Below are positions 53,907-63,805 of a stretch of DNA of 64,000 nt, piece by piece (within the stretch, counting starts at the first letter, position 1; every line of letters begins with the position of its first letter). This DNA is from an uncultured Porphyromonadaceae bacterium. Lineage in GTDB: Bacteria; Bacteroidota; Bacteroidia; Bacteroidales; Barnesiellaceae. Made by a program: the position numbers and the translations under genes. The stretch is from the NCBI GenBank assembly GCA_900538555.1, contig UPYI01000008.1, forward strand, positions 118,279 to 182,278, read 5' to 3'. The notes below the pieces were generated by a model that saw only the letters and a list, made by a program, of their open reading frames with translations, was not told the DNA's origin and did not search any database.

Positions 53907-55331
53907 ATGTCCGAGTTTTATACCGAAATAGCCGAAAGCATATTGCAATGGATTCGCGATGTCCTTGCCTACCTGCACGTATCGCCCGAAAAAATAGCCC
54001 GTTACGACCAGACCATTTATGTCGTACTGGTCCTGCTCCTCGCCATCGCGCTGTCGTTACTGCTACGGTGGATCGTCATTCGCATCATACACATCATTGT
54101 CAGATACCGGGGTGGAAAAACGTTGAAAAAATTAGTATCCGTACGCCTCATCAACCGCACGAGCCACATCATTCCCCCGATCGTATTGCTGGCTCTGCTG
54201 CCTTTTGCATTTCACAAAGGATCGACCTGGCTCCACATATTGGAAAAACTCTGCTGGGTCTACCTGACGGGCGCAATCATCTTCTCCACCAATACCCTGT
54301 TGTCGGTACTGTGGAGTTTCTTTTACGCCAATAGCGGGAAAATCCACAACCGCCCCATGAAAGGGCTGGTACAAATCGTGCAGGGAATACTCTTGGGACT
54401 GGGTGCAATCATCGCCGGATCGATCTTATTAGACCGGTCGCCGGCAACGCTCATCACCGGTCTGGGCGCATTTGCCGCCGTACTGATGTTGATATTCAAG
54501 GACAGTATTTTAGGATTCGTTGCCGGAGTGCAACTGTCGCAAAACGACATGATCCGCAACGGAGACTGGATTGTCGTGGAGGGTTCGCAGGTAGACGGTA
54601 TCGTCGTCGATGTCTCGTTGAATACCGTAAAAGTCCAGAATTTCGACAACACGATTATCACACTGCCGCCCTACTCGCTCGTGTCGGGTTCCGTCCAAAA
54701 CTGGCGGGGCATGAGCGAATCGGGCGGACGACGGATCATGCACGCCTACCTGATCGACCTCAACACCGTTCAGTTCTGTACCGACGAGATGCTCGAAGAT
54801 TTAAAGCAGATCGAACTATTACGCGATTTCATCGAGAAAAAACAGGCTCAGAAAGCAGCCGGAAAAGTGGAGAACGTGGAAAACAGCGCAGGTCTGGTGA
54901 ACGGGAGCATCGAAACGAATCTGGGTCTGTTCCGGGCATACATGACCCTCTATCTGAAACAACACCGGTTCATCAACAACGATCTGACATTGATGGTGCG
55001 CATACTCGAACCGACCGCAAACGGCATACCGTTGCAGATCTACTGCTTCTCGGCAAACAAAGTATGGGTGAGCTACGAAGCGATCAATGCCGAAATTCTG
55101 GAACACTTTTCGGCGATCCTGCCCCGGTTCGGTCTGTTCCCGTTCCAAAATGCCGCCAGCCGCGACTACATCAACTCGGCGTTGATTACCGCCGGATTCC
55201 GCCCCGAAAAACTATGGGACATACCGCAAGGCGGCAACACGGTTTATGAAAAAAGTCCTACACCGATTCCTGACTCCGGATCAACTCCAACAAGCCAACC
55301 GCCTCTTCCACCGAATCGACCTGCGCAATAG
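53907..55331 (+). CDS. MscS-family mechanosensitive channel (YbdG-like)
   Basis: 474 aa. About five membrane helices (first at about 32-56, then between 85 and 200) lead into the MscS pore and beta domain (ITGLGAFAAVLMLIFKDSI, NGDWIVVEG, VQNFDNTIITLPPYSLVSGSVQNW). The long cytoplasmic part suits YbdG-like members involved in osmotic protection. The last 74 bp overlap the mfd gene on the other strand, where the protein ends in a Pro/Ser-rich tail. Confidence 0.92.
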   Translation: MSEFYTEIAESILQWIRDVLAYLHVSPEKIARYDQTIYVVLVLLLAIALSLLLRWIVIRIIHIIVRYRGGKTLKKLVSVRLINRTSHIIPPIVLLALLPFAFHKGSTWLHILEKLCWVYLTGAIIFSTNTLLSVLWSFFYANSGKIHNRPMKGLVQIVQGILLGLGAIIAGSILLDRSPATLITGLGAFAAVLMLIFKDSILGFVAGVQLSQNDMIRNGDWIVVEGSQVDGIVVDVSLNTVKVQNFDNTIITLPPYSLVSGSVQNWRGMSESGGRRIMHAYLIDLNTVQFCTDEMLEDLKQIELLRDFIEKKQAQKAAGKVENVENSAGLVNGSIETNLGLFRAYMTLYLKQHRFINNDLTLMVRILEPTANGIPLQIYCFSANKVWVSYEAINAEILEHFSAILPRFGLFPFQNAASRDYINSALITAGFRPEKLWDIPQGGNTVYEKSPTPIPDSGSTPTSQPPLPPNRPAQ

Positions 55332-58300
55332 CCATCGACCGTTTACCCTTGATCTCGCGGAGCTGACAACGGCGCGGCTCTTTCTGCAAATAGGCAATGA
55401 TACGTCCGAAAGCCGCCGACTGATAATACGCCACATGTTCGTCGCCTACAAAATAGAGATACATCTTGCCCTGCTTCAACGACACTTTTTCGATGCCGAG
55501 CTGTTTGGCAAGACGACGCAGCCGGACAACCCGTATCAACTCCATCGCCTCGTGCGGAATACGCCCGAAGCGGTCGCGAAGCCGGTCGCAGAATTGCAAG
55601 ATATCGGTTTCGCGCTCCATGTTGTCCAGTTCCTGATACAACGAAATCCGCTCCGACTCCTGCGGAATATAATCTGCGGGGAAAAGCAGTTCGAGATCCG
55701 ACTCGATCACGCACTCCGTCACGAACTCTTCGGTCTTTTCGGCATCGGCACCATAGTAGAGCTCGCTGAACTCATCGACTTTCAATTCCTCGACCGCCTC
55801 TTTCAATATCTTCTGGTAAGTCTCATACCCCAGATCCGCTATGAATCCGCTCTGCTCTGCCCCCAGCAGGTTGCCCGCGCCACGGATATCAAGATCCTGC
55901 ATGGCGATATGGATGCCGCTGCCCAGTTCCGAGAAACTTTCGATCGCCTGCAACCGACGGCGTGCATCGACCGAAAAAGCATGATGCGAAGGAGTAAGCA
56001 GATAACAGAACGCTTTCCGGTTGCTCCTGCCCACACGCCCGCGAAGCTGATGCAGTTCGCTCAATCCGAAGTTCTGCGCATCGTTGATAATGATCGTATT
56101 GGTGTTCGGCATATCCACACCCGATTCGATAATCGTAGTAGCCAGCAATACATCGTAATCGTAATTCACGAAATCGAGAATCACCTGTTCCAGTTTATCC
56201 GGCGGCATCTGTCCGTGTCCTACTACCACACGGGCATCCGGCACCAACCGATGTATCAGGTTCTCCAACTCATACAACTGTTGGATACGGTTATTGACAA
56301 AAAATACCTGACCGCCCCGGCTCAATTCGAAATTGATGGCCTCGCGGATAATGTCGTCATTGAACGGATGTATCTCGGTAGCGATCGGATAACGGTTTGC
56401 CGGCGGCGTAGCCAATACGGAAAGGTCGCGTGCCCCCATCAATGAGAACTGCAAGGTTCGCGGAATCGGTGTCGCCGACATAGTGAGCGTATCGACATTC
56501 ACTTTCATCTGCTTCAACTTCTCTTTCACCGACACGCCGAACTTCTGCTCCTCATCGACAATCAGCAAGCCCAGATCTTTGAACACCACATCCTTGCCGA
56601 TCAGCTTATGCGTACCGATCAAAATATCGATCTTACCCTCTTTCAAATCTGCCAGTATGCGTTTCACTTCCGAAGCCTTGCGAGCCCGGCTAAGGTATTC
56701 GACCCGCACCGGGAACTCCTTCAACCGGTCACGGAACGTCTGGTAATGTTGAAATGCCAATACGGTCGTCGGCACCAATACCGCCACCTGCTTGTTGTCG
56801 GCGGCAGCCTTGAATGCCGCACGCACGGCAATCTCCGTCTTACCAAAACCCACATCGCCGCAAATAAGACGGTCCATCGGACGTTCCCGCTCCATATCGG
56901 CTTTCACCTCGGCGGTGGATTTCAGCTGGTCGGGAGTATCTTCGTAAACGAACGACGCTTCCAGTTCCTGCTGCATAAAGCTGTCGAGCGAAAAAGCAAA
57001 ACCTTTTTCATTGCGGCGGGCGGAATAGAGTTTGATCAGATCGCGGGCAATATCTTTCATCTTGCCTTTGGTCTTCTCTTTCATCCGTTCCCACGCACCG
57101 CTGCCCAGTTTATTGACGCGAGGTGCCTCACCCTCTTTCGCCCGATACTTCGCTAATTTATGCAAAGCGTGGATGCTGACAAAAATAATATCGTCGTTCT
57201 GGTAAGTAAGTTTGATTACCTCCTGCATCTTACCGTTGATCTCGGTGCGGAGCAATCCGCCGAAACGCCCGATACCGTGATCCACATGCACGATATAATC
57301 GCCCACTTCGATCTGGTTCAGCTCCTTGATCGACAATGCCAGCTTACCCGATCGCGCTCGGTCGCTCTTCAACGTATATTTATGGAAACGGTCGAATATC
57401 TGGTGATCGGTAAAGCAACATATACGCAGCTCCTCGTCCACGAAACCTTCGTGCAGGGTCGGCAATACCGGAGTAAATTCGATGGAATCGCCTCTTTCTT
57501 CAAATATCGCCTGCAACCGCTCGATCTGCTTTTCGTTGTCGCTCAAAATATAAAGCCGGTAACCGGCTTGCAGAAAATGGGTGAACGACTCGCTCACCAA
57601 CTGGAAGTTCTTGTGATACAATCCCTGCGGCGTACTGCGATAGCGCAAAACCGCATCGGCATCACCTTCGCCCGCCGCACCGTAGTCGATGCGACGGAAA
57701 GTGTCTATCTTCCGGCGGAAAGCATCGGCATCGACCACTTTCTTCATGGCATCGGCATCACCCTCGCCCGAAATCAAAGTCTGCTCGGACATGGTTTCCG
57801 AAGCGATTGCCGCAATCCGGTCGATCGCCCAATCGTGATTATGGAATGCAAAGAGTGTATTTTTTTCGATGAAATCGAGTATTGAGATACCATTTACCTC
57901 ACGGCGTCCCATATTGGAGATAACAAAAATCTCATTCAGTTTCTCGTCCGACAACTGTGTTTCGACGTTGAACGTACGGATGCTTTCGATGTCGTCGCCG
58001 AAAAAATCGACCCGGTAAGGAAGCTCGTTCGAAAAAGAGTAAACATCGAGAATGCTGCCTCGCACGGCAAACTGCCCCGGCTCGTAGACATAATCCACCT
58101 CGGCAAATCCCGACATACGCAACCGTTCGCTCACCTTCACGATATCCGCCCGTTCGCTCGTGCTCAAACGCAACGTCTGCTGTGTAAGCGTGTCGCCCGA
58201 AACCACTTTCTCCGCCAAAGCCTCCGGGCTTGTCACCACGATCAAAGGCTGTTTCTGCGCCAAACGGTTCAACGCCTCGGTACGCATGATTCCCGCCGGA

Positions 58301-58596
58301 GCATCGACCTGTCCGTATTTAATATCCCGCTTGTAACCCGACGGAAACAGTACCACGTCGGTATCGCCGCAAAGTTGTACCAAGTCATTGTACAGATAGC
58401 CTGCTTCGTCCGGATCGTTCGCCACGATCATCGACTGCAAACCCGAATGGAGCAAATTGGACAAAAAAAGTGCGACGGAAGAGCCTTGAAGCCCCTCCGC
58501 AAAAATGCGCTTCACCTTCTTGTCTTTTACCAGTTTCAATAGCCCCTCACGTCGCGCCGGGGTATTGAAAAGCGCAGAAAGTTTTTCTATTTCCAT
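55258..58596 (-). CDS. mfd: Transcription-repair coupling factor Mfd
   Basis: 1112 aa from ATG 58596 (MEIEKLSALFN); the longer frame upstream lacks similarity. UvrB-like N-terminal region, RNA polymerase-binding CarD-like domain (YIVHVDHGIGRFGGL), helicase motif I GDVGFGKTEIA, motif II DEEQKFGV, motif III TMSATPIPRTL, motif VI QLRGRVGRSNRKAF, and a TRCF C-terminal domain. It removes stalled RNA polymerase and recruits UvrA. The 3' end overlaps the MscS gene by 74 bp. Confidence 0.97.
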   Translation of the reverse strand: MEIEKLSALFNTPARREGLLKLVKDKKVKRIFAEGLQGSSVALFLSNLLHSGLQSMIVANDPDEAGYLYNDLVQLCGDTDVVLFPSGYKRDIKYGQVDAPAGIMRTEALNRLAQKQPLIVVTSPEALAEKVVSGDTLTQQTLRLSTSERADIVKVSERLRMSGFAEVDYVYEPGQFAVRGSILDVYSFSNELPYRVDFFGDDIESIRTFNVETQLSDEKLNEIFVISNMGRREVNGISILDFIEKNTLFAFHNHDWAIDRIAAIASETMSEQTLISGEGDADAMKKVVDADAFRRKIDTFRRIDYGAAGEGDADAVLRYRSTPQGLYHKNFQLVSESFTHFLQAGYRLYILSDNEKQIERLQAIFEERGDSIEFTPVLPTLHEGFVDEELRICCFTDHQIFDRFHKYTLKSDRARSGKLALSIKELNQIEVGDYIVHVDHGIGRFGGLLRTEINGKMQEVIKLTYQNDDIIFVSIHALHKLAKYRAKEGEAPRVNKLGSGAWERMKEKTKGKMKDIARDLIKLYSARRNEKGFAFSLDSFMQQELEASFVYEDTPDQLKSTAEVKADMERERPMDRLICGDVGFGKTEIAVRAAFKAAADNKQVAVLVPTTVLAFQHYQTFRDRLKEFPVRVEYLSRARKASEVKRILADLKEGKIDILIGTHKLIGKDVVFKDLGLLIVDEEQKFGVSVKEKLKQMKVNVDTLTMSATPIPRTLQFSLMGARDLSVLATPPANRYPIATEIHPFNDDIIREAINFELSRGGQVFFVNNRIQQLYELENLIHRLVPDARVVVGHGQMPPDKLEQVILDFVNYDYDVLLATTIIESGVDMPNTNTIIINDAQNFGLSELHQLRGRVGRSNRKAFCYLLTPSHHAFSVDARRRLQAIESFSELGSGIHIAMQDLDIRGAGNLLGAEQSGFIADLGYETYQKILKEAVEELKVDEFSELYYGADAEKTEEFVTECVIESDLELLFPADYIPQESERISLYQELDNMERETDILQFCDRLRDRFGRIPHEAMELIRVVRLRRLAKQLGIEKVSLKQGKMYLYFVGDEHVAYYQSAAFGRIIAYLQKEPRRCQLREIKGKRSMAIAQVDSVEEAVGLLELIRSQESV

Positions 58597-58677
58597 ACCT
58601 ATGAAATTCCTTCTCAATGGGAAGGCAAAATTACACTCTTTTCCCGATACCGCCAATCGGGCGGCACAGATAATCGG

Positions 58678-61461
58678 CTAATGGGCTTCGAGCCAGTTCT
58701 TACCCGACCCGGAATCAGCCAGCAAAGGCACTTTCAGCCGACAGGCATTCTCCATCTCCTCCGTAACCAACCGGGAGACCTGTTCCAACTCCTCTGCCGG
58801 AACATTGAAATTCAATTCGTCGTGTACCTGCAATATCATCCGCGTACGCAAACCTTCCGCTTCGATACGGTCGAAGATACGTACCATCGCAATCTTGATA
58901 ATATCGGCGGCTCCGCCCTGTATCGGCGCATTGATTGCATTCCGTTCGGCATACCCGCGCACCACACTATTGGCGGAATGGATATCGGGCAACATCCGTT
59001 TACGACCGAACAACGTCTCCACATACCCTTTCTCCCGCGCCACAGCGATGCTGCGGTCCATATATTCACGTACCTGCGGATAAGTTGCAAAATACCCGTC
59101 GATCAATTCTTTCGCTTCCGCCCGGGGGATATTGAGGCGTTCCGCCAGTCCGAACACGGAGATACCGTAAATGATCCCGAAGTTCGCCGTCTTCGCTTTC
59201 CGGCGCATCTCCTTCGTTACCTCCTCCATCGGCACTTTATAGATCTTGGATGCCGTAGCGGCATGGATGTCGGCACCCGAACAAAAGGCCTCGATCATAT
59301 TCCGGTCGTCGCTCAAATGCGCCATAATGCGCAATTCGATCTGCGAATAGTCTGCCGAGAAAAATACCGATCCGGCATCCGGAACAAACGCCCGGCGAAT
59401 CTCCTTTCCATCCTCATCGCGAATCGGAATATTCTGCAAGTTCGGATTGCTCGAACTCAACCGGCCGGTCGCCGTCACCGTCTGGTTGAACGAGGTGTGT
59501 ATCTTCCCGGTCTTCGGATTGATCAGTTCGGGCAACGCATTGATATAGGTACTCAACAATTTACGGATGCCTCGCAATTCCAGGATCTTCCCGACGATCG
59601 GATGTTTGGAGCGCAGTTTCTCCAACACCTCTTCCGTAGTAGAGTATTGTCCTGTTTTAGTCTTCTTCGCCTTTTCATCGATTTTCAGCCGATCGAACAG
59701 CACCTCGCCGACCTGACGGGCAGAACCGATATTGAACTCCATTCCCGCCATTTCGTAAATCTCGCGTTCCAATGCACCTACCCGGGCTTCCAGATTTTCC
59801 GACGAGGAACGCAAAGCCTCCGTATCGACATTTACACCGGTAAATTCCATTTCGCTCAGCACCCGCACCAAAGGCATCTCTATCCGGTAAAAAAGATCTT
59901 CCAATCCCGACTCCCGCAGTTCACGTTCCAACACGTTTTTCAACCGCAAGGTAACATCGGCATCCTCCGCCGCATACTCGCACACCTGCTCTACCGGAAT
60001 CTGCCGCATCGACAACTGACCTTTCCCTTTCGCCCCGATCAGGTTTTCTATCGGAATCGGTTTATAACGAAGGTAGACTTCCGAGAGATAATCCATATTG
60101 TGACGCAACTCGGGTTGCAACAGATAATGTGCCACCATCGTATCGAACATCTTCCCGCGCACAGTCACGCCATAGTTCCGCAGCACGATGTAATCGTATT
60201 TTATATTCTGTCCGATCTTCAACGATGCCGGGTTTTCCAACGCCGGCTGAAAGATCGCCACGATCTGTTCCGCTTCCGACCGGTCGGCAGGCACAGGCAC
60301 ATAATATGCCTCGTGTTCACACAAGGCAAACGACATGCCTACCAGCTCCACCCGCATGGCATCCGTACCGGTCGTCTCGGTATCGAAAGCAAAAGAACCG
60401 GCATGCAGCAACCGTTCCGCCAGTTGCGACATCGCCGTACGGTCGGTTACACACTCGTAACGATGCGATAACGTAGAGGCATCGGCGAGTTGCTCCGCTG
60501 CCGGCGCATCCGTTTTTTCCGCAACAGGTTCTTCGAAATCGAACAAAGAAGGCTGCCTCGACAGTTTCGGTGCAGGAACAGCCGATACGCCGCTGCCTAA
60601 AATCCGGTCTGCCAACGTACGGAACTCCAATTCATCGAAGATTTTGCGCAATTTCACTTCGTCGATCGTCTCGCGTACCAACGCTTTTTCATCGAATTCG
60701 ACAGGCACATCGGTCTTGATCGTCGCCAGAAAATAAGAAAACTCGATCTGCTCGCGGTTTGTCTCGATCTTGGTCTTCAACGCCCCTTTGAGTTCCGAGG
60801 CATGAGCCAGCAACGATTCGATACTGCCGTACTCGGCAATCAGTTTCACCGCCGTTTTCTCCCCGACGCCCGGACAACCCGGAATATTGTCGGACGAGTC
60901 GCCCATCAACCCCAGCAAATCAATTACCTGTTCCGGACGCTCGATACCGTATTTTTCAGTCACCTCTTTCGGTCCCAGCACTTCGAATCCGCCGCCGAAT
61001 TTCGGGCGATACATGAAGATGCGAGGCGACACCAACTGCCCGTAGTCTTTATCGGGTGTCATCATGTAAGTGACAAAACCCGCCTGCTCTGCCTGCTTGG
61101 ACACTGTACCTATCACATCGTCCGCTTCGAAGCCGGGTACTTCCAGAATCGGAATACGGTATGCCTCCACGATCTCCTTGATGATCGGCACAGAATACCG
61201 GATCACCTCAGGCGTCGCTTCGCGCTGCGCCTTATACCGCTCGCACAATTCATGACGGAAAGTAGGACCCGCCGGGTCGAACCCGACCGCAATATGCGTA
61301 GGATTTTCATTCTTCAATATCTCTTCCAACGTATTGACAAATCCTAAAATCGCCGACGTATTCACCCCCTTCGAATTGATTCGGGGATTCTTGATAAATG
61401 CGTAATACGACCGGTAGATCAAAGCATACGCATCAATTAAAAACAGTTTTTTTTCTTGCAT
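58678..61461 (-). CDS. polA: DNA polymerase I
   Basis: 927 aa from ATG 61461 (MQEKKLFLIDAYALIYRSYY); the upstream frame is rejected because it has no similarity and reaches toward the divergent promoter. 5'-3' exonuclease domain (about 1-290, VGFDPAGPTFRHE, LGLMGDSSDNIPGCPGVGEKT), intact 3'-5' exonuclease (FAFDTETTG with the DxE pair) and family A polymerase (DYSQIELRIMAHLS, RRKAKTANFGIIYG, QVHDELNF). All three activities look intact. Replaces RNA primers and fills repair gaps. Divergent from the polyprenyl synthase gene. Confidence 0.97.
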   Translation of the reverse strand: MQEKKLFLIDAYALIYRSYYAFIKNPRINSKGVNTSAILGFVNTLEEILKNENPTHIAVGFDPAGPTFRHELCERYKAQREATPEVIRYSVPIIKEIVEAYRIPILEVPGFEADDVIGTVSKQAEQAGFVTYMMTPDKDYGQLVSPRIFMYRPKFGGGFEVLGPKEVTEKYGIERPEQVIDLLGLMGDSSDNIPGCPGVGEKTAVKLIAEYGSIESLLAHASELKGALKTKIETNREQIEFSYFLATIKTDVPVEFDEKALVRETIDEVKLRKIFDELEFRTLADRILGSGVSAVPAPKLSRQPSLFDFEEPVAEKTDAPAAEQLADASTLSHRYECVTDRTAMSQLAERLLHAGSFAFDTETTGTDAMRVELVGMSFALCEHEAYYVPVPADRSEAEQIVAIFQPALENPASLKIGQNIKYDYIVLRNYGVTVRGKMFDTMVAHYLLQPELRHNMDYLSEVYLRYKPIPIENLIGAKGKGQLSMRQIPVEQVCEYAAEDADVTLRLKNVLERELRESGLEDLFYRIEMPLVRVLSEMEFTGVNVDTEALRSSSENLEARVGALEREIYEMAGMEFNIGSARQVGEVLFDRLKIDEKAKKTKTGQYSTTEEVLEKLRSKHPIVGKILELRGIRKLLSTYINALPELINPKTGKIHTSFNQTVTATGRLSSSNPNLQNIPIRDEDGKEIRRAFVPDAGSVFFSADYSQIELRIMAHLSDDRNMIEAFCSGADIHAATASKIYKVPMEEVTKEMRRKAKTANFGIIYGISVFGLAERLNIPRAEAKELIDGYFATYPQVREYMDRSIAVAREKGYVETLFGRKRMLPDIHSANSVVRGYAERNAINAPIQGGAADIIKIAMVRIFDRIEAEGLRTRMILQVHDELNFNVPAEELEQVSRLVTEEMENACRLKVPLLADSGSGKNWLEAH

Positions 61462-61548
61462 AGGTACAGTGTGGTTATTGCCGCAACTATTATTGCGCTT
61501 TTCGGCTATAAAATTACTGAAATATTCTCTATCTTTTGTTTTATTCCT

Positions 61549-61556
61549 TATTTTTG
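61549..61556 (+). promoter_or_regulatory. Promoter -7 box for polyprenyl synthase
   Basis: TATTTTTG matches TAnnTTTG, 17 bp before the ATG at 61574, supporting that start over the upstream in-frame ATG. Confidence 0.55.
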
Positions 61557-61573
61557 CACCACAATACAGAATT

Positions 61574-62548
61574 ATGGACAAACTCTCAGCCATACAACAG
61601 CCTATTACCGAAGAACTGAACCGATTGAATTTGATTCTCCGTCAGACTTTGCAGACCAGCAGTCCGCTGATGAACGAAGTGGTGGAACGTTACCTAAGTT
61701 CCAAAGGTAAACAAATACGTCCGATTTTAGTGTTGTTGTGTGCCAAAATATTCGGAGATATTCTCCCCGAATCCATTTACGCGGCAGCAGCCATAGAACT
61801 ACTCCACAATGCCAGCCTGATACACGACGACGTAGTGGACGAGTCTGCCATGCGACGGGGGAAACCGACCATAAACCATATCTACGACAACCGCATATCG
61901 GTATTGGTAGGCGACTATTTCGTCTCGTGCTCGTTAAAAGAGGCGATTCGTACCGGACATATCGAAATCATCAACTGCATCGGTACCTTAGGGCAAGAAC
62001 TTGCCCGCGGCGAGATAGACCAGTTGTCGAACGCCCGCAACCATCTGCTCAACGAAGACGCCTACCTCGAAGTCATTTCCCGAAAGACCGCATCGCTTTT
62101 TTACGCCTGCATGAAAGTAGGAGCCGTGTCGGCACACGCCGATGAAGAGACGGCACGGATACTTACCCGATACGGAGAATTGCTCGGCCTCTGTTTCCAG
62201 ATCAAAGACGATATATTCGACTACTTCGAAGACAAGGCAATCGGCAAGCCTACCGGAAACGATCTGCGGGAAGGGAAAGCCACCCTGCCCATTATCCATG
62301 CCATCACCGCACACCCGGGAGAAGAAAGCGACCGGATGCGTGCGTTGCTGAACCAACCGGAACTGTCGAATGCCGATATAGAGCAACTGATCGAATACGC
62401 CAAAACAAACGGCGGGATCGAATACGCCTATACCAAAATGCAGGAATTGCGCAACGAGGCGGTCGCCTTGCTTTCCGAACTGCCGGCATCGCCGACGATC
62501 GATGCTCTGACCGCCATTCTCGACTACACGATCGAACGCAACAAATAA
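61574..62548 (+). CDS. Trans-polyprenyl diphosphate synthase
   Basis: 324 aa. First Asp-rich motif LIHDDVVDESAMRRGKPT and second KDDIFDYFEDKAIGKPTGND chelate magnesium for allylic diphosphate condensation; GKQIRPILVLL and GNDLREGKATLPI are family features. Length and the DDxxD spacing fit long-chain (octaprenyl-type, IspB-like) synthases making the quinone side chain, though farnesyl-type products cannot be excluded. A strong terminator follows. Confidence 0.93.
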   Translation: MDKLSAIQQPITEELNRLNLILRQTLQTSSPLMNEVVERYLSSKGKQIRPILVLLCAKIFGDILPESIYAAAAIELLHNASLIHDDVVDESAMRRGKPTINHIYDNRISVLVGDYFVSCSLKEAIRTGHIEIINCIGTLGQELARGEIDQLSNARNHLLNEDAYLEVISRKTASLFYACMKVGAVSAHADEETARILTRYGELLGLCFQIKDDIFDYFEDKAIGKPTGNDLREGKATLPIIHAITAHPGEESDRMRALLNQPELSNADIEQLIEYAKTNGGIEYAYTKMQELRNEAVALLSELPASPTIDALTAILDYTIERNK

Positions 62549-62566
62549 TATTTCCAGACCATACCG

Positions 62567-62604
62567 AAGACGGCGATTTCAAATTGTTTTTGAACCGCCG
62601 TCTT
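62567..62604 (+). terminator. Terminator after polyprenyl synthase
   Basis: AAGACGGCG (62567-62575) pairs with CGCCGTCTT (62596-62604), and the inner arms TTCAAA/TTTGAA extend the stem. Confidence 0.85.
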
Positions 62605-62647
62605 TATTGTAATTAACATGAGTTGATATAATTCAAAACATCGTGAG

Positions 62648-62945
62648 TTACCTGCCTTTGACAAAACACAGGTCAATGGCGGGCTTCTTTTCAAAGAAAC
62701 AGTAGGTAGTAATAGCAGAATGCATTGAAAATAAAACTATTGAACAAACGGCGTCCGGAATGTTCTATCTGTGCGATATTCTTCAATTCATCATTAACCG
62801 TTTCAATCAAGGCACGTTTTCTCAGCAGGATTTTATCCTCAATACCCATCAGGGAGTTTTTCATGTTGTTCTTCACTTTGGTGACCAATTGGATGCCATC
62901 AAGGAACAGGTTCTCGAAAAGAACCTGCCCGATAGCACTATAAAT
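62648..62945 (-). pseudogene. IS982-type transposase remnant, truncated and frameshifted
   Basis: The minus strand encodes about 95 residues of a transposase C-terminus: AIGQVLFENLFLDGIQLVTK, KNNMKNSLMGIEDKI, LLRKRALIETVNDELKNI, AQIEHSGRRLFNSF. After FNAF the conserved end continues in another frame as SAITTYCFFEKKPAIDLCF to a stop at 62648-62650, so one frameshift is present. Everything upstream of about 62945 is missing (a stop interrupts the frame). The terminal bases around 62617-62650 may include one IS end. The gene cannot make active transposase. Confidence 0.85.
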
Positions 62946-63029
62946 TTAATACTTTTATCGCTATATTCCTATTTTTTAGATAAATATATTTTTCGATTAT
63001 TATCTGTATGGTTTAAGATCTGAAGAATA

Positions 63030-63800
63030 TTAATAATATCCGCTTATGAAAATGCGTATTTGACAGCTAAAAGGTTTATCCCATTCGTCTGTGTGTTTTT
63101 CAAACTTAAATTCACATCTCATCCCGTTTAACATTTTGCCGAAATCATCCATTAGTGCACCTCTCCCATTTTCTTGATAAAATGGACTGACACAAACTAA
63201 AATATGATTATGGCTCATATCTTGATTCAAGATACTGGCGATATTCTCTCTTTCAAATTCTACAATATCCAATACATTTGAAAAGATATGTATTACCGTT
63301 TCTGACTTAGGATGAATATTGTCATCAGTCAATTTTCCCGCTTTAATGTTATAAGCCGTTATATCACAATTTTCAAAGAATTGCTCTAAATATCTAATTC
63401 CCTGAGATAATGATGGCTTACTCGGCTCAACCACCGTAAAGTCTACAAAGTTGTCATTGTCTATATAATGTTTTTTTAGAAAATCGGACAATACCATTTC
63501 TGCAATACATTGCCCACAACCATAATCAATAATAGAAATTTCACCTTCTCTCCAAACGTTATAAGGGATACTTTCAAATGCGATTTGAAGTTTCTGCCTG
63601 TGGATGTCTCCATAGGAGGTCATATACATGTCAAGTTCTTCTTTCGTAGAGAGATTGGCAAGTCCGTTTTCGAGAGCCTCTTTTAATGATTTTTGTTTTG
63701 CTTCCGAGAGTGAATTGATATGTGCTTTCGCAGAATCGAGTATGTCATCGAAAGATATTCGTGAAGGGTTTAGATTGGGAGTAAAATGAAGTGTGGTCAT
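63030..63800 (-). CDS. SAM-methyltransferase-like protein of unknown role
   Basis: 256 aa from ATG 63800; a TTG three codons earlier overlaps the stop of the upstream gene and is less likely. A helical N-terminus (about 12-75) precedes a Rossmann-type motif IIDYGCGQCIAEMVLSDFL, FVDFTVVEPS (acidic end of strand 2) and VIHIFSNVLDI, consistent with a class I methyltransferase fold. No substrate clue. Noticeably AT-rich like the neighbouring genes. Starts 5 bp after the DUF1848 stop, so the two form an operon. Confidence 0.65.
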   Translation of the reverse strand: MTTLHFTPNLNPSRISFDDILDSAKAHINSLSEAKQKSLKEALENGLANLSTKEELDMYMTSYGDIHRQKLQIAFESIPYNVWREGEISIIDYGCGQCIAEMVLSDFLKKHYIDNDNFVDFTVVEPSKPSLSQGIRYLEQFFENCDITAYNIKAGKLTDDNIHPKSETVIHIFSNVLDIVEFERENIASILNQDMSHNHILVCVSPFYQENGRGALMDDFGKMLNGMRCEFKFEKHTDEWDKPFSCQIRIFISGYY

Positions 63801-63805
63801 GACAT

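Noticed and set aside
58681..60471. 596-codon open frame antisense to polA
   Set aside because: Entirely within polA, no motif.
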